NCBI GenBank assembly: GCA_947168785.1
Contig: CAMVNL010000031.1
Coordinates: 1 to 11,415 of the forward strand
Direction: 5' to 3'
DNA length: 11,415 nt
Origin: an uncultured Clostridia bacterium
GTDB taxonomy: Bacteria > Bacillota > Clostridia > Oscillospirales > Acutalibacteraceae
Part shown: positions 5,035-10,807 of the stretch, piece by piece
Position numbering within the stretch: the stretch's first letter is position 1
Layout of the letters: each line of letters begins with the position of its first letter
Made by a program: the position numbers and the translations under genes
The notes under the pieces: model-generated
Told to the model about the DNA's origin: nothing
The model's database searches: none
Seen by the model: the letters and a program-made list of their open reading frames with translations, nothing else

Positions 5035-6600
5035 TTACCGTAAAGGCGCGCCGCAGTTGCGGCAGAACTTTTCGTCGGCGCTGCGCGGCTCGGTCCCGCA
5101 CTGGGGACACCGGAGCTGCAGCGGAGCCGACGCCGCCGACGCGGTGAAATCTGCCGGCGCGGATACGGCGATCGGCGAGAGAGAGTCCGTGGGTCTGTCC
5201 GGCATTTCCGGGGACATGGGATACGGCTCCGTCGGGAAGCCGGGATCCACGGGCGCCGTTTTTTCCGGGCTTTCCGCCGCAAAAACCGCTTCTTCCGGTA
5301 CGACGACCGGTTCGCCCCGGGTGAACTCGATGGCGTAGAGGTACTCGCAGGTCACTTCTTCCGGGTCGATGGGCGGGAAGGTGATCTTCGCCCTGCCGCC
5401 GTCGTTTTCCACCGTGAGGGCGGCGGGGTGGGAGAGGAGCCTTGCCTTGAGGCCCTCCGCATAGGGGATCTCGTTGAAGGTCACGCTGCCGAAGGGGAAG
5501 CGGTCGATGATCGCGTAGACGGCGTCGCCTTTTTTCGTGTAATAGACGCCCTCCTGCCGGTTTTTGGTGTAAACGCGGGTGCCGTAGATGGCGTCGCCGT
5601 TGACCTCCAGCCATTTGCCCATCTGCAGCAGACGTTCTTCCATGATGACGGGGATGGTGCCGTCGGCGGCGGGGCCGATGTTCAGCAGGAAGTTGCCGCC
5701 CTTGGAGACCAGGTCGCACAGCGTCACCAGCAGCTCTTTGGCGGTGAGATAGTCCTCGGTGGTCTCGGCGCGGTTCAGTCCGAAGGAGCGGCCGATGCCC
5801 CGGCACTCCTCAAAGGGGCGGTCCAGCTCGATATCCTCGATTTTCCGGCCGTTGTCGATGGTGCCGTATTCGGTGGTGAAGTTGCCGCCGAGTCTCCCGC
5901 GGGTCTCCTTGCCCCAGCGGTCGTTGGGGACGATGTAGTCCTTCACCGGGGATTCGTTATACAGCCACTGCAAAAACTCGGTGGAGTGCCACACGCTGCT
6001 TTCATAGTCCCACTCGCCGTCGGTGAAAAGGGTGGCGGGCTCATACTTCGTGATCAGCTCCTTCAGCATCGGGTGCAGGTGCTTGAGGGCGTATTCCTCC
6101 GGATCCTTGAGAAAGAGGGGATGGAACCACTCGTACACGGAGTGGTACACGCCGAAGCGAACGCCGGTACCCTCCAGCGCGGTTTTCAGCTCCATGCAGA
6201 AATCCCGGTGAGGCCCCACGTCCACGGTGTTCCAGTTCCAGGCGTAGTCGGATTTGTAGAGGCAAAAACCGTCGTGGTGCTTGGAGACAAGGTTCATATA
6301 CTTCGCGCCGGAGCGTTTGATGAGGTCCGCCCACTGGTTGGCGTCGAACAGCTCCGCCTTGAACATGCCGGCGAAGTCCTCATAGTGGAAATCCTTTCCG
6401 TAGACCCGGTCGTGGAATTTCCGCGCCTCGGAATCGGGATTCTCGATCTGGCGCATGTACCATTCCGCGTAGTCGCCGCGCCTTGTGAAGGCGGGCACGG
6501 AATAAATTCCCCAGTGGATGAAAATGCCGAATTTCGCGTCGGCGAACCATTCCGGCACCGGGCGGGCGTTCAGGGATTCCCAGTTGTTTTCGTACGTCAT
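5035..6600 (-). CDS. GH29 alpha-L-fucosidase with C-terminal zinc ribbon
   Basis: The 521-residue protein is a glycoside hydrolase family 29 enzyme, releasing alpha-linked L-fucose from glycans by a retaining mechanism. The GH29 start is clear: WFADAKFGIFIHWGIYSVP (residues 18-36), then YMNLVSKHHDGF (101-112), and LFTDGEWDY (191-199) with Asp194 as the likely nucleophile. SKGGNFLLNIGPAADG marks the end of the catalytic barrel. There is no signal peptide, so it probably acts in the cytoplasm on imported fucosides. After a small beta domain comes a Pro/Ala/Glu-rich linker of about 60 residues, then a terminal zinc ribbon with Cys498, Cys501, Cys513 and Cys516. That appendage is not a normal part of GH29. 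The start is ATG at 6600, with GGAAAGGA about 10 nt upstream. The frame is open to 6918 without a stop, but the extra part overlaps the galT promoter and reads as noise. It diverges from galT. Linkage specificity cannot be read from sequence. Confidence 0.9.
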   Translation of the reverse strand: MTYENNWESLNARPVPEWFADAKFGIFIHWGIYSVPAFTRRGDYAEWYMRQIENPDSEARKFHDRVYGKDFHYEDFAGMFKAELFDANQWADLIKRSGAKYMNLVSKHHDGFCLYKSDYAWNWNTVDVGPHRDFCMELKTALEGTGVRFGVYHSVYEWFHPLFLKDPEEYALKHLHPMLKELITKYEPATLFTDGEWDYESSVWHSTEFLQWLYNESPVKDYIVPNDRWGKETRGRLGGNFTTEYGTIDNGRKIEDIELDRPFEECRGIGRSFGLNRAETTEDYLTAKELLVTLCDLVSKGGNFLLNIGPAADGTIPVIMEERLLQMGKWLEVNGDAIYGTRVYTKNRQEGVYYTKKGDAVYAIIDRFPFGSVTFNEIPYAEGLKARLLSHPAALTVENDGGRAKITFPPIDPEEVTCEYLYAIEFTRGEPVVVPEEAVFAAESPEKTAPVDPGFPTEPYPMSPEMPDRPTDSLSPIAVSAPADFTASAASAPLQLRCPQCGTEPRSADEKFCRNCGAPLR

Positions 6601-6675
6601 GACAGTTGGTCCTTTCCGAGAATGTGATTTTTCTCTTCCATCATATAACAACGGGCCGCTCAATGCAATAAATTT

Positions 6676-6690
6676 CGGAAAAATTTTCCG
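6676..6690. promoter_or_regulatory. Palindrome in the fucosidase/galT divergent region
   Basis: CGGAAAA and TTTTCCG flank a single central A (6683), a perfect 7-bp palindrome. The loop is too short for a hairpin, so a protein-binding site is more likely. It lies 8 bases upstream of the galT -35 and about 76 bases from the fucosidase start, so one regulator could act on both genes. No regulator gene is adjacent. Confidence 0.45.
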
Positions 6691-6697
6691 TTTTCCC

Positions 6698-6726
6698 TTG
6701 CCTGCGTGGGCCGCAGGGTATATACT
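6698..6726 (+). promoter_or_regulatory. galT promoter with an inverted repeat in its spacer
   Basis: TTGCCT (6698-6703), a 17-bp spacer and TATACT (6721-6726) make a plausible sigma-A promoter, with a predicted start near 6733 and a leader of about 30 nt. CCTGCG (6701-6706) and CGCAGG (6712-6717) form a 6-bp inverted repeat that overlaps the -35 and fills the spacer, a possible repressor site. Confidence 0.65.
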
Positions 6727-6762
6727 ATAACAGATAACATAAGAAAGGCACGGAATTGTTTT

Positions 6763-8253
6763 ATGCCGGATACCTATATCAAAGGATTGATCGAATACGC
6801 CGTCGCGAACGGTCTGCTGGAGGAGGCGGACCGGATCTACGGAACCAATCAGCTGCTTGCTCTGCTGCATCAAAATAGCCTCGACGACGACGCCGTTCCC
6901 GCGGAGCTGCCCCTGCACGAGCTGCTGGAAAAGCTTTGCGACTGCGCCGTGGAAAGAGGGCTGATTGAGGATTCCGTCACCTACCGGGATCTGTTCGATA
7001 CCGCCCTCATGGGCGCGCTGACGCCCCGCCCGTCAGAGGTGCGGAAGAAATTTGCCGATCTGTATCGGGAATCTCCCCTGAAGGCCACCGACTACTATTT
7101 CGCCCTCAGCAACGCCACCAACTACATCCGCAAGGACCGCATCGACAAGATCATCCGGTGGGAGCCGGAGAGCGACTACGGTACCATTGAGATCTCCATC
7201 AACCTGTCCAAGCCCGAGAAGGACCCCAAGGCCATCGCCGCGGCGAAGAACGCGCCCCAGTCGGGCTATCCCAAGTGCCTGCTGTGCAAGGAGTGCGAGG
7301 GGTACGCCGGCAGGGTGGATTTCCCCGCCCGCCAGAACCACCGGATCATCCCGCTGACCATCAACGGCGAGCCCTGGTTCCTGCAGTATTCCCCCTACGT
7401 CTATTATAACGAGCACTGCATCGTCTTCAACAGCCGGCACATCCCCATGAAGATCGACCGGTCGGCTTTTGCAAAGCTGTTGGAGTTCGTCACGCTCTTC
7501 CCCCACTATTTCATCGGCTCCAATGCGGATCTGCCCATCGTGGGCGGTTCCATCCTCAGCCACGAGCATTTCCAGGGCGGCCATCACGAGTTTGCCATGG
7601 AGCGGGCTCCCATCGAGACGGAAATCCGTTTTGAGGGCTTTGACAACGTGAAGGCAGGCATCGTGAAGTGGCCCCTTTCCACCATCCGGCTGCAGTCCCT
7701 TGACCGGGAAGCGCTGGTGGACCTGGCCGACCGCATCCTGACGGCCTGGCGCGGCTATACGGACGAGAGCGCCTTCATCTTTGCCGAGACCGAGGGCGTG
7801 CCCCACAACACCATCACCCCCATCGCCCGCCGCAGAGGGGAGCTTTACGAGTTGGATCTGGTGCTGCGGAACAACATCACCACCGACGAGCATCCTCTCG
7901 GCGTGTATCATCCCCACGCGGAGCTGCACCACATCAAGAAGGAGAACATCGGCCTGATCGAGGTCATGGGCCTTGCGGTGCTGCCGCCCCGCCTGAAGCC
8001 GGAGCTGGAGGCGCTGGCCCGGGGGATCCTCGAAGGGCGCGATCTGACCGCCGACCCGCTGACGGCCTCCCACGCCGAATGGGCCTATGACTTCATGAAG
8101 AATTACGCCGAGATCAACGCGGACAACGTGACGGAGATCATCCGCGCCGAGGTGGGCAAGGTCTTTGCCAAGGTGCTGGAGCACGCCGGCGTGTATGAGC
8201 GCAGTGAAAATGGCAAAAAAGCGTTCCTTCGTTTTGTGGAATCTGTGCGTTGA
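6763..8253 (+). CDS. galT: UDP-glucose--hexose-1-phosphate uridylyltransferase, Firmicutes type
   Basis: GalT exchanges UMP between UDP-glucose and galactose-1-phosphate, the middle step of the Leloir galactose pathway, in the cytoplasm. The 496-residue protein belongs to the longer Firmicutes class, distinct from the roughly 350-residue E. coli type. Its N-terminus (LIEYAVANGLLEEADRIYGTNQ from residue 9) matches the usual family start and supports ATG 6763, although the ribosome binding site is weak (ACGGAA). Other marks are a Cys cluster CLLCKEC at 172-178, SHEHFQGG at 266-273 and the histidine-rich HPHAELHH at 383-390, the probable active site. No galK or galE lies within the window, so it is either a scattered galactose gene or serves another hexose-1-phosphate. 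Its promoter is divergent from a fucosidase, suggesting joint use of host or dietary oligosaccharides. The stop codon overlaps the -35 box of the next promoter. Confidence 0.93.
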   Translation: MPDTYIKGLIEYAVANGLLEEADRIYGTNQLLALLHQNSLDDDAVPAELPLHELLEKLCDCAVERGLIEDSVTYRDLFDTALMGALTPRPSEVRKKFADLYRESPLKATDYYFALSNATNYIRKDRIDKIIRWEPESDYGTIEISINLSKPEKDPKAIAAAKNAPQSGYPKCLLCKECEGYAGRVDFPARQNHRIIPLTINGEPWFLQYSPYVYYNEHCIVFNSRHIPMKIDRSAFAKLLEFVTLFPHYFIGSNADLPIVGGSILSHEHFQGGHHEFAMERAPIETEIRFEGFDNVKAGIVKWPLSTIRLQSLDREALVDLADRILTAWRGYTDESAFIFAETEGVPHNTITPIARRRGELYELDLVLRNNITTDEHPLGVYHPHAELHHIKKENIGLIEVMGLAVLPPRLKPELEALARGILEGRDLTADPLTASHAEWAYDFMKNYAEINADNVTEIIRAEVGKVFAKVLEHAGVYERSENGKKAFLRFVESVR

Positions 8254-8278
8254 CTTTCCGTTTTTTGTCTGATATAAT
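8250..8278 (+). promoter_or_regulatory. Promoter of the small secreted protein gene
   Basis: TTGACT (8250-8255), a 17-bp spacer and a consensus TATAAT (8273-8278) make a near-ideal sigma-A promoter. The -35 overlaps the galT stop codon. Predicted start near 8285, giving a leader of about 34 nt. Confidence 0.85.
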
Positions 8279-8318
8279 TATGGTACGGAATTATTGATTG
8301 AAACGGAGGCTTTACCGG

Positions 8319-8792
8319 ATGAAAAATATGAAAAAAGCGTTATGTCTGTTGCTTTGTCTTATTGCGGCGCTGTCCTGCTTCGCGCTGACGGCCGCAGCAG
8401 AGGATGAACCAACCGCCTGCGAGCATGAGTATAGTACCACGACGGTGGCCCCCACCTGCGCGGAGCAGGGCTATCTGCTCCACGTCTGCTCCAAGTGTGG
8501 CGACTATTTCAAGGATAATTACACAAACCCGCTGGGGCACAACTACGGCGAGTGGGCCAACGTGAGAGCCGCCACCTGCACGGTGGAAGGCTTGCAGGAG
8601 CGCGAGTGCATCCGCTGCCACGGCAAAGAGACGCGGACGATCTCCGTCATCCCCCACGTGGATGAGGACGAAAACGGAAAATGTGACGTCTGCGGCGCGA
8701 AGGTGGAAGTGAAGAAGATCTTTTCCCCCTTCGAGTGGCTCAAGGCGTTTATCCAGTTCCTGCGGGATTGGTTCAACGGCATCTTCGCGTAA
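8319..8792 (+). CDS. Small secreted protein with Cys-x-x-Cys repeats
   Basis: A 157-residue protein of unknown function. Residues 1-27 form a signal peptide: Lys-rich start, hydrophobic core LCLLLCLIAALSCFAL and an Ala-Ala-Ala cleavage region before EDEP. The mature part has two repeats about 40 residues apart. Each has Thr-Cys (Cys47, Cys87), then Cys-x-x-Cys (57/60, 97/100), and ends with a His (LGH at 72-74, IPH at 111-113). A final DENGKCDVCG adds Cys122/Cys125. Such cysteine-repeat units are frequent in surface and secreted proteins of Clostridia and may hold metal or disulfides; this is inference. The last 22 residues (SPFEWLKAFIQFLRDWFNGIFA region) look like an amphipathic helix that could contact the membrane. 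ATG 8319 is chosen because GGAGG sits 9 nt upstream and the signal peptide starts there. It has its own promoter and terminator, so it is a single-gene unit. A lipobox is not well formed. Confidence 0.8.
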   Translation: MKNMKKALCLLLCLIAALSCFALTAAAEDEPTACEHEYSTTTVAPTCAEQGYLLHVCSKCGDYFKDNYTNPLGHNYGEWANVRAATCTVEGLQERECIRCHGKETRTISVIPHVDEDENGKCDVCGAKVEVKKIFSPFEWLKAFIQFLRDWFNGIFA

Positions 8793-8810
8793 AACGGAAT
8801 AATTGATAAA

Positions 8811-8848
8811 AAAGGGCATGGACTTCGGTTTGTGCCCTTTCTTATATT
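8811..8848 (+). terminator. Terminator of the small secreted protein gene
   Basis: AAAGGGCA (8811-8818) pairs with TGCCCTTT (8833-8840). Within the loop a short inner stem can close on a C(TTCG)G tetraloop, separated by a 2x2 internal loop. CTTATATT follows. It begins 18 nt after the stop codon. The A-rich left side also offers weak function on the other strand. Confidence 0.75.
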
Positions 8849-8946
8849 GTGAGCCGTTGTAAAACGTCAGCTTCTTTTATGATAATTGTTGAGCGGCGCT
8901 GAGGTGACACGCTGCCAAAAGACACCGAAATTTCCCTGTGCTAAAT

Positions 8947-8985
8947 AACAATCCCCCTGACCATTTGCGGTTCAGGGGGATTGTT
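8947..8985 (-). terminator. Terminator of the AbrB-ABC operon
   Basis: A perfect 14-bp stem, AACAATCCCCCTGA (8947-8960) with its complement at 8972-8985, encloses an 11-base loop. On the minus strand TATTTAG follows, a modest U-tract. It lies 34 nt beyond the permease stop. The stem is strong enough to separate the two convergent units; the rest of the 8849-9019 spacer shows nothing clear. Confidence 0.7.
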
Positions 8986-9019
8986 GTGTGGGAATCCTCA
9001 AATCAGCGTTGGATTATCA

Positions 9020-9673
9020 TTACAGATCAATGACTTCAAACCGTTTTTCCGCTTTTTTGCAGGCAATGGCGGTGAGGGCGGCGTAGACCAGCGCTGCGGC
9101 GGCAAGGATCATCATCTGCAGGCCAAGGCGTTCCCCGGCGGGATTGTGCAGAAAGGTCAGGCCCGGCAGATGGGGCAGCGTTTCCGCCAGCGAAATCAGC
9201 AGCAGCGCTGCGATCCCGAAGGACAGGAACGGGATCCCGATCTTATACGCGGTTTTGAAGAATCCGCCCACGAACAGCGCGTTGAACGCGGCGAAGATCA
9301 GCAGCACGAAGGCGAGATAGACCGGCGTGGCGTTCATCAGCGCGTTGGAAACGTAGGGCGCCGCTGTCGAAAGCGCGGTCATCCGCATTGCCGTCAGAGC
9401 GGCGCAGAGGACGAATCCGCACAATTGAATCGCACAGGTAAAGGCGTACTTCGCTTTCACGAAGTCGCTTTTTTTGACGGGCAGCAGCACCGTATAGAGC
9501 ACGTCGTTGACTTCTCTGGCGTTCTGGAAGGAGTGGAAGATCCCGAAACAGATGAAAAACGCGCTCATGAGGATCGGGTACCCCGGCAGCAGCGTCATCA
9601 GTGCACCCGCAAGGAAAATATACGCCAGCGGCGACGCGGCCAGCTTAAACTCTTTCATCAGCAAGCTTTTCAT
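9020..9673 (-). CDS. ABC-2 type transporter permease
   Basis: A 217-residue integral membrane protein, the probable membrane half of an exporter with the upstream ATPase. About six hydrophobic segments are visible (roughly residues 15-30, 32-48, 76-95, 117-138, 145-163, 185-204), and the C-terminus is charged (CKKAEKRFE). The block VNDVLYTVLLPVKKSDFVKAKY (about 55-76) is typical of ABC-2 permeases of the small Firmicutes type, where it lies between segments two and three. The ATG at 9673 follows AAGGAG by 7 nt and overlaps the ATPase gene by 29 nt, so the two are translationally coupled. A second ATG (9658) is possible but lacks as good a ribosome site. The substrate is unknown; relatives are linked to antimicrobial-peptide or envelope-stress responses, which is only a suggestion here. 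Two copies, or one copy with another subunit, would be needed for a full transporter. Confidence 0.85.
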   Translation of the reverse strand: MKSLLMKEFKLAASPLAYIFLAGALMTLLPGYPILMSAFFICFGIFHSFQNAREVNDVLYTVLLPVKKSDFVKAKYAFTCAIQLCGFVLCAALTAMRMTALSTAAPYVSNALMNATPVYLAFVLLIFAAFNALFVGGFFKTAYKIGIPFLSFGIAALLLISLAETLPHLPGLTFLHNPAGERLGLQMMILAAAALVYAALTAIACKKAEKRFEVIDL

Positions 9674-10394
9674 ACAGCGACTCCTTTTCGTAGTGTACCA
9701 TGATCTCCTCCAGCGTGTCCCCGTTGCCCGCGGCGGCGTTTTCCGCCATAAAGGAGGACAGGGATTGAGAGGCGATCACCTGGCCCTTTGCGATGTAGGT
9801 GATATCGTCGGCGCACTTTTCCAGGTCCGACGTGATGTGGGTGGAAAAGAGGATGCTCACGCCCTTTTTCTTCAGGAACAGAAAGGCGTCCAGCAGCTCC
9901 GACCGGCTGACCGGGTCCAGCCCGCTGGTGGGCTCGTCCAGGATCAGCAGTTCCGCCCGGTGGGACAGCGCCAGCGTCAGGCTGAATTTGACCCGCATCC
10001 CTTCGGAGAGCTCCTTCGGCGTCTTGTTTGCGTCCAGCGAGAACGCGTCAAGGTATTTGCGGCAGGCGTCGTCGTCCCAGTTGTCGTAGAACTGTTTCGT
10101 CACCTCCACGATCTGCGAGAGCTTTTTGCGGCTGTAAAAATCCACCGCGCCGCCCGCGTAGCCGATCCGCTGCTTGATCTCCCGCTCCTCCTCAGGCATT
10201 TCCAGCCCGAAGATGCGCACCTCGCCCCCGTCCGGGTGGACAAGGTTGAAGATGGATTTCAGCGTCGTGGTCTTACCCGCGCCGTTGCGCCCGATCAGCC
10301 CCATGATGCGGCCTTTTTCCATGGAAAACGTCACGCCGTCCAGCAAAAACGACGGGTAGCGCTTGGTGAGCCCTTTCACTTCAAGAATGGCCAC
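9645..10394 (-). CDS. ABC transporter ATP-binding protein
   Basis: The 249-residue ATPase would power the downstream permease from the cytoplasmic side. Walker A is GRNGAGKT (35-42), the signature is the slightly unusual LSEGM (129-133), Walker B is LLILDEP (149-155, Asp153 and Glu154) and the switch His is His186 in FSTHI. The usual Q-loop glutamine is absent: IGYAGG (78-82 region) stands in its place. Such variation occurs in this group of short ABC-2 ATPases. Residues 190-249 form a C-terminal tail typical of CcmA/YtrB-like exporters (CADDITYIAKGQVI, then a linker). The start is GTG at 10394, with AGGAGG about 8 nt upstream inside the end of the abrB-like gene, only 2 nt after that gene's stop. 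Tight spacing on both sides shows an operon of regulator, ATPase and permease. Transported substrate unknown. Confidence 0.92.
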   Translation of the reverse strand: MAILEVKGLTKRYPSFLLDGVTFSMEKGRIMGLIGRNGAGKTTTLKSIFNLVHPDGGEVRIFGLEMPEEEREIKQRIGYAGGAVDFYSRKKLSQIVEVTKQFYDNWDDDACRKYLDAFSLDANKTPKELSEGMRVKFSLTLALSHRAELLILDEPTSGLDPVSRSELLDAFLFLKKKGVSILFSTHITSDLEKCADDITYIAKGQVIASQSLSSFMAENAAAGNGDTLEEIMVHYEKESLYEKLADERV

Positions 10395-10396
10395 GG

Positions 10397-10624
10397 TCAG
10401 TCCTCCTCTCCGTCCGGCGCGTTCTCTGCGCCGAAAATGTGTGAAAACAGATTGGAAAACGTGGATTTCGGCGGGATGGCGATGCCCTGTTTTTCGTCGC
10501 CCAACAACAGCAGCGTGTCGCCGGGCTCAATGTGGAACAGGTCCCGCGCTTCCTTCGGGATCACGATCTGCCCCTTGGCCCCCACCGTCACGCTCCACGC
10601 GTATTTGCCTTTTGGTTTTTTCAT
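10397..10624 (-). CDS. AbrB/MazE/SpoVT-family DNA-binding protein
   Basis: A 75-residue swapped-hairpin transcription factor. The AbrB-type core is WSVTVGAKGQIVIPKEARDLF (residues 10-30), followed by the second strand HIEPGDTLLLLGDEKQGIAI. The acidic tail FGAENAPDGEED has no known role. It opens the ABC operon and, given a perfect inverted repeat over its own promoter, is most likely an autorepressor. The start is ATG 10624, with AGGGGTG 5 nt upstream. An in-frame start further up (10657) would fall on the transcription start and operator. No toxin gene is adjacent, so an antitoxin role is less likely than transcriptional control of the transporter. Homologous regulator-ABC pairs are common in Clostridia. 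The signal it answers to is not visible. Confidence 0.88.
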   Translation of the reverse strand: MKKPKGKYAWSVTVGAKGQIVIPKEARDLFHIEPGDTLLLLGDEKQGIAIPPKSTFSNLFSHIFGAENAPDGEED

Positions 10625-10636
10625 AAAAACACCCCT

Positions 10637-10667
10637 GTGGTATGAAATGTTATACAAATCATACCAC
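10637..10667. promoter_or_regulatory. Candidate operator, 9-bp inverted repeat over the AbrB-ABC promoter
   Basis: GTGGTATGA (10637-10645) and its exact complement TCATACCAC (10659-10667) are separated by 13 bases, so half-sites are offset by 22 bp, two helical turns. One arm covers the -10 box and the other lies in the leader just before the ribosome binding site. Binding by the AbrB-like product is inferred from position. Confidence 0.7.
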
Positions 10668-10686
10668 CAAAACGGGAAATTGTCAA
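10658..10686 (-). promoter_or_regulatory. Promoter of the AbrB-ABC operon
   Basis: Read on the minus strand: TTGACA (10686-10681), a 17-bp spacer and TATGAT (10663-10658). Predicted start near 10651, about 27 nt before the abrB-like ATG. The consensus -35 and spacer make this a strong promoter needing repression. Confidence 0.87.
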
Positions 10687-10718
10687 TATCTTCGAGGAAA
10701 AAGATTGAAGGCGCAGGG

Positions 10719-10732
10719 TGAAAACGGTTTCA
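10719..10732. promoter_or_regulatory. cre-like catabolite control site
   Basis: TGAAAACGGTTTCA has the central CG and flanking TGAAA/TTTCA symmetry of a CcpA-binding cre site (TGWAANCGNTNWCA). It lies about 33 bp upstream of the -35 box, centred near -75 relative to the predicted AbrB-ABC transcription start and downstream of the ttcA-like stop. An upstream site is more typical of activation than of repression. Matching to the consensus was by eye. Confidence 0.55.
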
Positions 10733-10807
10733 GAAAAGAAAAGCGAGGCGGGAGTATTTCTTCTCACACCTCACAATGATTTCCTGTTTAATTGGCGTTA
10801 AAGCGCC

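Noticed and set aside
5428..6627. Long plus-strand open frame (399 codons) opposite the fucosidase gene
   Set aside because: It is antisense to a clear GH29 gene, has no family resemblance, and results from codon bias in GC-rich DNA.
6642..6668. Minus-strand promoter for the fucosidase (TTGCAT with TATATG)
   Set aside because: The spacer is only 15 bp and both boxes are poor, so it is too weak to annotate.
6601..6918. N-terminal extension of the fucosidase frame
   Set aside because: It overlaps the galT promoter and 5' end, shows no signal peptide or family sequence, and ATG 6600 has a good ribosome binding site and a standard GH29 beginning.
7033..8184. Minus-strand open frame opposite galT
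   Set aside because: Shadow of the galT frame, with no recognisable domain.
8897..8925. Possible fourth copy of the hairpin repeat (ACACGCTGCC on the plus strand)
   Set aside because: Only a short match; the GTAGC head and paired stem are missing.
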